From: Candidatus Calescibacterium sp.
Lineage (GTDB): Bacteria > DRYD01
Direction of reading: 5' to 3'
DNA length: 52,238 nt
NCBI GenBank assembly: GCA_025059235.1
Contig: JANXCV010000001.1
Location: forward strand, 293,725 to 345,962
Below, piece by piece: positions 18,128 to 25,562 of this stretch. Numbering within the stretch: the first letter of the stretch is position 1; each line of letters starts with the position of its first letter. A program made the position numbers and the translations under genes. The notes beneath the pieces were generated by a model. The model was not told where the DNA came from. It was given only the letters and a program-made list of their open reading frames with translations, and made no database searches.

Positions 18128-18740
18128 TTATTTCATAACGATGTTCGTTATAATAGATCCCATAGGGGTTGTACCTATATTTATTTCGATAACTGCTGGA
18201 GTTTCTAGAAAATTCAAAAAAATAATGGCTTTAAGGTCCGTTCTTTTTTCTTCTATCGTTGTTATACTTTTCTTCCTATTTGGGGACTCAATAATCAAGA
18301 TCTTTAGTATAGATATCAATGCTTTTAAAGTTGCCGGAGGTATAGTTCTTTTCATATTGGCAATGGAGATGCTTTTTGCCGGTGAGAAACAAACCAGGAT
18401 AACAAAAGAAGAGAAAGAAGAAATAAGGGAACAGGCGTTGGAGGAACAGGGAGTTTGGGTGGTCCCTCTCTCTATACCGGCTCTTACCGGACCAGTAACT
18501 ATGTCAAGCATCATAATTTTTACTTCTCAAGAAAATAGCTTGTTGTACAAAATGTTTATACCTATAGCTTGTATTTTGGTTTTGGCTATTGCATACTATT
18601 TTATGATATTTGCGGACAGGTTGATTCAGAAGCTGGGAACAGCAGGAATAAACGCTGTGTCCAGAATAATGGGAATAATTCTCCTATCTATCTCGATTAA
18701 GGTCTGTATATCGGGAGTGAAAGAACTATGGAAAACCTAG
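18102..18740 (+). CDS. MarC-family integral membrane protein
   Basis: 212 residues with six membrane segments. FVIIDPIGVVPIFISITAG near residues 15-33 and the SIPALTGPVTMSSIIIF segment are the two repeated P-x-G motifs of the MarC/YchE family. Transport activity of this family is not established. The start overlaps the end of tilS by 26 bases in another frame. Confidence 0.9.
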   Translation: MEIIQKFVNYFITMFVIIDPIGVVPIFISITAGVSRKFKKIMALRSVLFSSIVVILFFLFGDSIIKIFSIDINAFKVAGGIVLFILAMEMLFAGEKQTRITKEEKEEIREQALEEQGVWVVPLSIPALTGPVTMSSIIIFTSQENSLLYKMFIPIACILVLAIAYYFMIFADRLIQKLGTAGINAVSRIMGIILLSISIKVCISGVKELWKT

Positions 18741-19585
18741 AATTTTTAATAAAAAAGTTAGGACAAAATATTAAGAAATTCAAAAATCCGTATTTTTTAC
18801 ATGAGGCTTACGAAATATTTACCTACAAATCCCCTAATGGATATAAATTTATACACTATATAACCGCTACCGCTTTGCTCATGTTTGTTTTTTTTATTGG
18901 TTTCCTGATCTTTGCTTTTCTAAGTTGTTTTGGAGTGGTCTCTAGTTTAAATAAGATCAACCCGATTACGTTTACCTTCTTATTCCTCTCAATATTGATT
19001 GTAAATATTTTCCTATCTCCTTTTTTGCATGGATATTTGCTCATGGTCTACAAGGATGTTTATGGGGAACTAAAATCAGATCTATCCGATTTCTTTTTTT
19101 TCATTCATTCTTTTGATAAAAATAAAAAAAATTATCTCGTTGAGGGATATATCTTTTCTTTTGTTTCCCTACTAATTTTAGTTATTTCTTTCATTGTAGC
19201 TATTGGCATTATTAATATTCTAATGAAGTTTATTCCTAATCTTCCGATTGTAAGTTTTATTATAGCTTTAACATTAAAGATTGTAACTTATTGGATAGTG
19301 TTTTCTTTTTCTTTGCCATTGGTGATTATTTCCGTATTCTATTTCATTCAGGAGAATAGGATTTATTTTAGTACAAACATTAAAGATATAGATATGAATT
19401 TAATTGGATCAATCAGAAATGTATTTGGCAGACTTATTAGGATAATTTCTTTGTATTTTAGTAACCTTAGATCTTTTGTTTTTATTGGTTCTTTAATGTC
19501 TATTGGAGCTATTAGTATTATTGGTAACTTAGTAACTTTTCCGATGGGTAGTATAATGCTAGCAATAGTTTTAAGAAAGAAGTGA
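18728..19585 (+). CDS. uncharacterised multi-pass membrane protein
   Basis: 285 residues with about six hydrophobic segments after a 45-residue soluble N-terminus. The layout (long hydrophobic helices separated by short loops, no charged catalytic motifs) resembles DUF975/YIP-like proteins, but I cannot assign a family. It overlaps the marC-family gene by 13 bases and the next gene by ATGA, so it belongs to the same operon. Confidence 0.6.
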   Translation: MENLEFLIKKLGQNIKKFKNPYFLHEAYEIFTYKSPNGYKFIHYITATALLMFVFFIGFLIFAFLSCFGVVSSLNKINPITFTFLFLSILIVNIFLSPFLHGYLLMVYKDVYGELKSDLSDFFFFIHSFDKNKKNYLVEGYIFSFVSLLILVISFIVAIGIINILMKFIPNLPIVSFIIALTLKIVTYWIVFSFSLPLVIISVFYFIQENRIYFSTNIKDIDMNLIGSIRNVFGRLIRIISLYFSNLRSFVFIGSLMSIGAISIIGNLVTFPMGSIMLAIVLRKK

Positions 19586-20298
19586 AGAGTATGGAGAAGA
19601 GGTTTGCTTTTGTTTCGGGAAATGTAAGAGGAATAGGAAGAGATTTAACGCTAAGACTTATAGAGATGGGTTATATTGTGCCGATACATTATAGAAACAG
19701 TCAACAGGAAGCCTATAATTTCAAAGAAGAAATAAGAGAAAAGTATATGATTGATGTTCCTATCTTTAAAGCCGATATAACAGACGAAAAGCAAGTGATA
19801 AATTTAACAAAAAGTATTATTCAAGAGTACAAGGAGATAGATGTTTTGGTTAACAATGTTGGTGACTATTTGTATAAAAGTATTTTGGATATAACCTTAG
19901 ATGAATGGAATTACATAATAAATTCAAATTTGACTACTTCTTTTCTTTTAACGCAAAATTTTCTGCCATACATAAGGAGGAGGATTATTTTTGTGGGATT
20001 TGCCGGTACAGATAAAGTGAAAGCTTATCCATATACAACGGCTTACAATATAGCTAAAACCGGAGTTTTAATATATGCAAAGAGTCTTGCTAAAGTGTTG
20101 GCTAATAAAGGTATCACTGTGAACGTCATGGGTATAGGGATTGCTGAGAATTCAATTACTAAACCAATAGAGGAAATACCTATGAGAAGAACTGCATATC
20201 TTAGAGAAATATCTGATCTCTTTGAGTTTCTGGTTAGTGATAAGGCGGATTACATAACTGGTCAGCTCATAGAAATTGCGGGTGGCTGGAAATTATGA
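19582..20298 (+). CDS. short-chain dehydrogenase/reductase
   Basis: 238 residues (230 if ATG 19591 is the start, which gives the more typical N-terminus MEKRFAFVSG). Rossmann motif SGNVRGIG at 12-19, NNVGD at 101-105 and the YxxxK pair Y155-K159 (YNIAK). The catalytic Ser expected 13 residues before the Tyr is Gly142, with Thr143 beside it. A C-terminal GQLIEIAGGW matches the SDR end. It is NAD(P)-dependent in this fold; the substrate is unknown. It is convergent with the next gene and overlaps it by 6 bases. Confidence 0.85.
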   Translation: MKSMEKRFAFVSGNVRGIGRDLTLRLIEMGYIVPIHYRNSQQEAYNFKEEIREKYMIDVPIFKADITDEKQVINLTKSIIQEYKEIDVLVNNVGDYLYKSILDITLDEWNYIINSNLTTSFLLTQNFLPYIRRRIIFVGFAGTDKVKAYPYTTAYNIAKTGVLIYAKSLAKVLANKGITVNVMGIGIAENSITKPIEEIPMRRTAYLREISDLFEFLVSDKADYITGQLIEIAGGWKL

Positions 20299-21429
20299 TT
20301 CATTCAGAGCTCTGTCCGACAAAACAATATCGAAATTCCTGCCATAGTTCTCGAAAATATTCTTAAACTTCTGATCTAATATATCGGGAGTTATATTTCC
20401 TAAAAGTAAGTCTGTTATGATTTTATCTTTATCGTCGTTCTTGAAGAAAACTAGTGGAAAACTGTTTATAAAATTTATGAGTTTCATAAAAATTTGGTTG
20501 TATTCGATAATTTTGCTTATTGTTGGTATAAAATCTTCAAGGACTTTGATTTTTATATCTAGATTATCTATGAGTTCTTTTGAAAGCATAGAGGTAAGTG
20601 TTGTATATTCAGGAATAAAACAATTCATTAGTCCGAGATACTCGGTTATGAAAAAGATCCTTTTAGCCCTTATTTCTTCTGGGAAGTGGGGAACCTTGGT
20701 TGTTATGGGAAGAACATATTTATTCCACTCGTTTATAACTAGTTTTTCTACTACTCTACTGGTCAATAGGAAATTGTATATTAGGTCTTCGATGGTATAT
20801 TCCTTGCTTATATGTTTTGCGAATATGATAGTTTCAGAATCGCTTATAACGAGTGCTTTTTTAGAATATCCTAAGGCTATGAATGGTTTTGTTTGGATTA
20901 ATTTTGTTTGAGGTATTTTTATTATCCATCCCCCGGTGTGTTGAGGTTTAAAATTAAGGAGGTTCCATGTACTACCCCAAAAATCATCACATACTATCAG
21001 ATATTGACAAGACAGGACTCTATTATTTGAAAGTTTTAGTATTATTTTGTTATCACTAAAATGTAGTTCTTTGACTGAAGCCTGAATGGTTTTTAAAGAT
21101 TTCGGGCTTTTTATATTGTTAAAAAGGAATTTTCTGAGTCTGTCAAGAGTGGTTGAGAATAGTATTTTTTTTTCGTGCTGTAAAACTCTTTCCTGGTTAG
21201 CTAAGTAAAAGTGAATTTTATTGTATGAATTTATCCCACTTTCTAGGATTAACTTGAATGGTATGGAAAGATTTTTAAACGTCGATGCTGGTATGATTAA
21301 CCTTATATCTTTGATTATACTTATTTCTGGTAGAATATGTACTAAACTTACATCAAAGTTTTTTAGTATGAGGAAATTGAGTAAGGTACTGCCAAATGTA
21401 TTTCCTGTGACGATAATATCGACGTTCAT
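20293..21429 (-). CDS. degenerate flavoprotein-like protein (geranylgeranyl reductase-like fold)
   Basis: 378 residues. Its layout follows FAD oxidoreductases of the geranylgeranyl reductase type: an N-terminal beta-alpha-beta (VDIIVTGNTFGSTLLNFL), a middle strand CQYLIVCDDFWGSTW where YLIGADGANS is expected, and IFFITEYLGLMNCFIPEYTT where a GDAAG motif is expected. The GxGxxG motif is reduced to GNTFGS (9-14), one residue short, and the GD motif is TEYLG. The frame is intact. I infer a protein derived from a flavoenzyme that probably no longer binds FAD normally. Confidence 0.5.
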   Translation of the reverse strand: MNVDIIVTGNTFGSTLLNFLILKNFDVSLVHILPEISIIKDIRLIIPASTFKNLSIPFKLILESGINSYNKIHFYLANQERVLQHEKKILFSTTLDRLRKFLFNNIKSPKSLKTIQASVKELHFSDNKIILKLSNNRVLSCQYLIVCDDFWGSTWNLLNFKPQHTGGWIIKIPQTKLIQTKPFIALGYSKKALVISDSETIIFAKHISKEYTIEDLIYNFLLTSRVVEKLVINEWNKYVLPITTKVPHFPEEIRAKRIFFITEYLGLMNCFIPEYTTLTSMLSKELIDNLDIKIKVLEDFIPTISKIIEYNQIFMKLINFINSFPLVFFKNDDKDKIITDLLLGNITPDILDQKFKNIFENYGRNFDIVLSDRALNES

Positions 21430-21522
21430 TTTCTCTTTCCGGTATTTATTTCAATATTCTTTGCCTATCTACCTTGTAGAATGAAGCTGATTTTATTTGT
21501 AAAAAAAATGTAAATTTTTCCT

Positions 21523-21536
21523 ATGAAAATTTTCAT
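21523..21536. promoter_or_regulatory. 14-bp perfect palindrome upstream of a small gene
   Basis: ATGAAAATTTTCAT is a perfect palindrome 56 bases before ATG 21593, in the 163-bp divergent spacer. An AT-rich TACATATATAAG lies between it and the start and could be the -10 region. A regulator site is possible, but such palindromes also arise by chance in AT-rich DNA. Confidence 0.3.
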
Positions 21537-21592
21537 TTTTTTTGATTTGTTACATATATAAGTTGAAGACAATAAAGAAGGAGGTGTAAGAG

Positions 21593-21895
21593 ATGTTACC
21601 AGGAGTAAATGATAATTCTTGGTACCCGATGTGGGTTCAACAACAATGGGATCCTATAATGAACTTCTACAGGGGACAAATGATAGCAAACGAAAACAGA
21701 AGAGAACTAAATAACATGATCTTGTCAGATATGCTCTCTGAGAAGAAGCATCAACAAGAGATGCAAAAGATGATTTTAGATACAAACAGAGCTATAAGAA
21801 AGATGCACGAAGAAAACAGACTCAACGCATTTAAGACTCAATCACAAATAGCTAGACAATGGACTAGTGCACTTGGTGGCGGTGGTGGTGGCTAA
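21593..21895 (+). CDS. small orphan helical protein with poly-Gly tail
   Basis: 100 residues, family not recognised. The N-terminus is aromatic (WYPMWVQQQWDPIMNFY), the middle is a Met-, Gln- and Asn-rich charged helix likely to form a coiled coil, and the end is ALGGGGGG. A GGAGGTG ribosome site with ideal spacing precedes the ATG, and a perfect intrinsic terminator follows 18 bases after the stop. The gene is therefore its own transcription unit and probably strongly expressed. There is no signal peptide or membrane segment. Confidence 0.8.
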   Translation: MLPGVNDNSWYPMWVQQQWDPIMNFYRGQMIANENRRELNNMILSDMLSEKKHQQEMQKMILDTNRAIRKMHEENRLNAFKTQSQIARQWTSALGGGGGG

Positions 21896-21913
21896 TATTT
21901 GACTAAAGAATAG

Positions 21914-21945
21914 AAAGGGGGTTCGTATACGAACCCCCTTTTTTT
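21914..21945 (+). terminator. intrinsic terminator
   Basis: AAAGGGGGTTCG / CGAACCCCCTTT form a perfect 12-bp stem around a TATA loop, followed by T residues to 21945. It ends the transcript of the small gene at 21593. It is the only clear intrinsic terminator I found in the window. Confidence 0.95.
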
Positions 21946-21966
21946 ATTAAATGAGTTTCTAATTAT
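21946..21966 (+). repeat. 21-bp direct repeat, left copy
   Basis: The sequence starting ATTAAATGAGTTTCTAAT is repeated exactly at 22305-22325. The two copies bracket a 338-bp patch with no clear gene. Confidence 0.9.
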
Positions 21967-22304
21967 ACCTAAATACGTCGGGTAAGAAATTAGCCATAGC
22001 ATCTTAACCGATCTCTGAAAAAGCTATAAGTAATAGCATAGCAGTAGAGGTAAGCAAGCAAAGTTATACCTTTTCTCCACCTACTTACAGCGTTGAAACT
22101 CTTCACACAGCTTATCACACCCTCTACCACTATCTCCATACACCTCAGCAAGCCCTACCAAATTCCTAAACCAAGCACTCTTCGCCTTATCACACAACAC
22201 TATCACAAGCACACCGTAGTAAAGCTCTTCAAACTACACTCTCTTGCCATACTGGCAATATCGTTGCCATCTACTACGAGCTTTAGCTTTTTCCTACTCA
22301 AAAA
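21967..22304. other. non-coding patch of higher G+C between direct repeats
   Basis: No convincing intact gene. My count for 22081-22260 is 80 G+C in 180 bases (about 44%), above the AT-rich surroundings. The plus strand is strongly C-rich and G-poor. On the minus strand a 50-codon open frame (22084-22233) reads in part DKAKSAWFRNLVGLAEVYGD, and a neighbouring frame reads VVDGNDIASMARE, which could be remnants of one decayed gene. The patch could be a decayed mobile element or a structured RNA locus. The remaining bases 22326-22375 are AT-rich with nothing visible. Confidence 0.45.
21971..21991 (+). repeat. GC-rich dispersed motif, copy 1
   Basis: AAATACGTCGGGTAAGAAAT plus one T matches 52115-52135 at 19 of 21 positions. 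It begins 5 bases inside the left direct repeat, so it sits at the edge of the GC-rich patch. Confidence 0.6.
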
Positions 22305-22325
22305 ATTAAATGAGTTTCTAATTAT
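22305..22325 (+). repeat. 21-bp direct repeat, right copy
   Basis: Exact second copy of 21946-21966, starting ATTAAATGAGTTTCTAAT. The spacing between copies is 338 bp. Confidence 0.9.
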
Positions 22326-22375
22326 GCCAGAGGGCTTTTAATTTTACTAAATCAGTTTTAAAATATCGAACTTTT

Positions 22376-23887
22376 TCAACCAGTAAACTTCGAACCCAAA
22401 GCTGGAAACAAAGGCTCCCGATATCTTACCTCCACCCTCTCTAAATCAATAGGATTAAAATCTAAGCTCTCTATTCCTAGTTGATCTATTATCTTTCTTG
22501 AAGTATAAGGGATAATAGGATAAAGTAGTTTGGCAAGAAATAAAACTCCATAGACCATTTCAAACATCAGATTATTAAGTTGTTCTTTGTTTTTTGCAAG
22601 TTCCCATGGTCTATTCTCTTCTATTGATTTATTTAAAAAGTTAGCTAACTCTAGAATAGACTCTATACCTTTTGAAAGTTCGAATTTTTGGATATGGTTA
22701 TCAAAATCTTTGGTAGTTTTATCTATGACATTATGAATGAATTTGAAGTCAGATTTTTTCTGAACGGTATTTTCTAGGTTTTTTTGTACCAATGCAAGTA
22801 CTCTGGAGATAAGATTTCCGATATTGTTTGCTAGCTCTGAGGTATATATATGTCTAAATCTTTCTAAACTTACTGGTACATCTTCTCCAAAAGAACCTTC
22901 CCTTATTAGGTAGTATCTGAGGGCCATTATTAGGTGTGGCGGACTGTTCATCACAAAATCTTTTAAGTTGAAAATGTCTCCTCCTTTGGATTTAGATATT
23001 TTTTGGTTATCTGGTGTTGTAAGCCATCCATGAACTATCAATTTTCTAGGTAGATCAAGGTTTAAAGCCATTAATATTGATGGCCATATTATTGCATGGA
23101 ATCGGATTATATCTTTACCCATGATATGATGAACGTTTTTCCAATAGTCATGCATGAATTTATTGGGGTACCCTATTCCACTGATGTAATTTAATAAGGC
23201 ATCTAGCCAGACATAAATCACGTAATCTTTGTCAAAGGGAATTTTGATGCCCCATTCTACACTTTTGCGGCTGACCGATATATCCTGCAACCCCATCTTT
23301 ATGAATGAAATTACTTCGTTATACCTTGTAGGCGGGAATATAACTTCGGGATTTTCTTCATAAAATTTTAGTAGCTTTTCTTGAAAATTCGAAAGTCTAA
23401 GGAAATAGTTATCTTCTTTTATAAGTTCTAAAGGTCTTTGACATTCTATGTTTGGGCATAACTTATTATCTCCGATTTTGGATTTAGTCCAGAAAGTTTC
23501 GCAGTTTCTGCAATACCATCCTTCATAATAGCTCTTATATATATGACCTTCTTGATAGAGTTTATTAAATACATATTCAACTGTGTTTATGTGCTCTTTA
23601 TCTGTTGTTCTTATGAATTTTGTGTATTGTATTTCTAGTTTTTGCCAGATTTGTTTAAATATGTCTGCCATTTCATCGGTATATTTTTGAGTATCTTTCT
23701 TGAGTTTTTGAGCGGTTTCATGTACTTTGATACTGTTCTCATCATTACCTGTCATAAAGAAAACATCGAAGTTTCTCTGTTGGTAATACCTTGAGAGAAA
23801 ATCGGCTATGCATGTTGTGTAAGCTGTTCCCACATGGGGATCGGCATTTGGGTAATATATCGGAGTTGTAATATAAATTTTACTCAT
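22376..23887 (-). CDS. metG: methionyl-tRNA synthetase
   Basis: 503 residues: class I catalytic domain and anticodon-binding helices, without the C-terminal tRNA-binding (EMAP-like) extension. HVGT at 18-21 is the HIGH motif, KISKS at 296-300 the KMSKS loop. A zinc knuckle in the connective peptide uses C126, C129, C144 and C149. It charges both elongator and initiator tRNA-Met. It is the last gene of the minus-strand run from tyrS. Confidence 0.96.
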   Translation of the reverse strand: MSKIYITTPIYYPNADPHVGTAYTTCIADFLSRYYQQRNFDVFFMTGNDENSIKVHETAQKLKKDTQKYTDEMADIFKQIWQKLEIQYTKFIRTTDKEHINTVEYVFNKLYQEGHIYKSYYEGWYCRNCETFWTKSKIGDNKLCPNIECQRPLELIKEDNYFLRLSNFQEKLLKFYEENPEVIFPPTRYNEVISFIKMGLQDISVSRKSVEWGIKIPFDKDYVIYVWLDALLNYISGIGYPNKFMHDYWKNVHHIMGKDIIRFHAIIWPSILMALNLDLPRKLIVHGWLTTPDNQKISKSKGGDIFNLKDFVMNSPPHLIMALRYYLIREGSFGEDVPVSLERFRHIYTSELANNIGNLISRVLALVQKNLENTVQKKSDFKFIHNVIDKTTKDFDNHIQKFELSKGIESILELANFLNKSIEENRPWELAKNKEQLNNLMFEMVYGVLFLAKLLYPIIPYTSRKIIDQLGIESLDFNPIDLERVEVRYREPLFPALGSKFTG

Positions 23888-23891
23888 ACCC

Positions 23892-24653
23892 CTATGAACT
23901 ATATATGAATTCTTTAATTTTTTCTATATCTTCCTTTTCTGCTTCGATAAAATTTATACCGATAACTACACCGAAACTTTTGGTTTCTTGCCATACGACT
24001 TTTGCTTTTATATATCCTGTTTCATTTCCTGCTAGGATAGCTTTTATTAGTATAATCTCCTCGGTAGGTAGTTCAAAATCATTTATTATTCTCATACCAG
24101 TTATTGAGAGATCTACTGCATAGGTATAGAATTTCTTTACTTCATTTTGGGTTTTTAATTCTACGAGGAAAGGTTTTTTAACTCTTACTGCTTTTCTCTC
24201 TTCGAATGGAGCGAAATTCATAAGGAAATTGTTTATAGTTTCAAAATTTTCTTGACTTAATTTAGCAAGATCTAGCCCTGCTGCGTACAGACCAGAACCT
24301 TTTATTAACTCCTTACACCAAGCTATTCTTCCTTCTGTTTCTACAGGATCTTTTGATGTATAAAATTGTATTTTTACGCTGTCTGCCAGTTTCAAGGGGA
24401 TATCTATTATTATTTTCATACCATGCCTGGATATATCTACTACACTTACCCATTTTTCTACCACTAAATCTTCATCGTAATATATTAATGTCCTTACTAA
24501 TCTTGCTGGGGAGAGGACTTTTCTCTCTTCTTTTCTTCTTTCTTTGAATTTTAAATCCACTAGAGGTAATTTATTTTCGGTTTGTTCCTCAGCTTCTTGT
24601 ATTTCTTGATCTTGCCTGATTTCTATCTCACTATCTTCCTTTTTATCTTCCAT
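23892..24653 (-). CDS. tandem PilZ-domain protein
   Basis: 253 residues. After an acidic, Gln/Glu-rich N-terminus (1-35), two PilZ domains follow. The first has RKEER and VDISRHGMKI; the second has RKAVR and VDLSITGMRI. Both therefore keep the RxxxR and (D/N)xSxxG c-di-GMP-binding motifs. There is no membrane segment. A likely cytosolic c-di-GMP effector, possibly acting on motility or pili. A GGGGG ribosome site precedes the ATG. Confidence 0.88.
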   Translation of the reverse strand: MEDKKEDSEIEIRQDQEIQEAEEQTENKLPLVDLKFKERRKEERKVLSPARLVRTLIYYDEDLVVEKWVSVVDISRHGMKIIIDIPLKLADSVKIQFYTSKDPVETEGRIAWCKELIKGSGLYAAGLDLAKLSQENFETINNFLMNFAPFEERKAVRVKKPFLVELKTQNEVKKFYTYAVDLSITGMRIINDFELPTEEIILIKAILAGNETGYIKAKVVWQETKSFGVVIGINFIEAEKEDIEKIKEFIYSS

Positions 24654-24668
24654 ATTTTTCCCCCTCGA

Positions 24669-25562
24669 TTAATTATTTTGCAAAATTTGGGTATACTCTG
24701 TATAGTCTCTTATAAATCCTTCTACCGACATTTTTGCTAAGTCTAGTAGTTTTGACTTTCTATATCTCGTAGAACTGCTAGATAGAATAGCGATATTTCT
24801 GGTTATGTTTTGAACACTGAAGAAAACTACTTCTCCTTGATTGTTAACAATCATATAATTGATCTGAAGTTCTACTGTAGGGATCAGAGTATTTCCGTCC
24901 TTTTCGTAGTAGTAATACTTCTTAACTACTGGGATAATACAAGCATCAATTTTGTTTTCTGACAGATACTTCTTGATATAATCTAGGTTGATTTTGTTTA
25001 ACCTAAAGTTATTATCAAGAACTATGGTTTTAAAAGATTTTTCGGAAAATGAATCTTTTATTACTTTTTCTAGATTTTCAAAATCCTCGGTGTATGTTTT
25101 ATGGGTATCTTTGTCTATTTTTTCAACGCTATCTATGGGGTTAGAGATAACGATTGTTTTTATTGACATGAGTTTATTATATAGGATTTTATTTATATTA
25201 TGTTGTTTAGATATTTCTGGGGGATGGGTTGTGATTTCTGGTGAATTTTGTTTCGTTTCAGGTTTATTTTGTTGATCTGATTGACTAGGTAGTGTTGGAG
25301 GCTTATGAAATAATATATACTTACGTGTTAGATTTACTTCATAGTCAATGTTAAATAGGTTGCTTAGGTCGTATATATCTATGAAGACGGATGTACCTTT
25401 TATTATTGGATTTGTGAGAATTTCTCTTGTTGAGCCTTTAAGTCTTAGTTTCCATGAACTGTTTGCGAGTACGAAAAGGGAAATACCCAGGGCTATTAGG
25501 GAAATCATAAATAAAATCAGTGTTGTTTTATTTTTTGATTTCAAAAGCTTCATGTTCATCAC
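24669..25562 (-). CDS. uncharacterised membrane-anchored protein
   Basis: 297 residues. A single N-terminal membrane segment (LILFMISLIALGISLFVLA, about residues 15-33) is followed by a short beta domain (VFIDIYDLSNLFNIDYEVN) resembling copper-amine-oxidase-type stalk domains. Then come a Pro/Gln/Lys-rich linker and an alpha/beta domain ending in helices. The C-terminal domain, which describes a computed response (KIDACIIPVVKKYYYYEKDG), may be a CsgG-like or lipoprotein-assembly fold. The function is unknown. It overlaps the upstream gene by 35 bases. Confidence 0.6.
   Translation of the reverse strand: MMNMKLLKSKNKTTLILFMISLIALGISLFVLANSSWKLRLKGSTREILTNPIIKGTSVFIDIYDLSNLFNIDYEVNLTRKYILFHKPPTLPSQSDQQNKPETKQNSPEITTHPPEISKQHNINKILYNKLMSIKTIVISNPIDSVEKIDKDTHKTYTEDFENLEKVIKDSFSEKSFKTIVLDNNFRLNKINLDYIKKYLSENKIDACIIPVVKKYYYYEKDGNTLIPTVELQINYMIVNNQGEVVFFSVQNITRNIAILSSSSTRYRKSKLLDLAKMSVEGFIRDYTEYTQILQNN

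Noticed and set aside
22093..22341. 82-codon frame on the plus strand in the patch.
   Set aside because: Composed of Leu, Ser, Thr and His repeats from the C-rich strand; no start context and no family. Considered a by-product of composition.
21946..22375. CRISPR array suggested by GTTGAAAC and repeated CTTATCACAC words.
   Set aside because: Only one GTTGAAAC and two CTTATCACAC copies at irregular spacing; no repeat of 25-40 bases with regular spacers.
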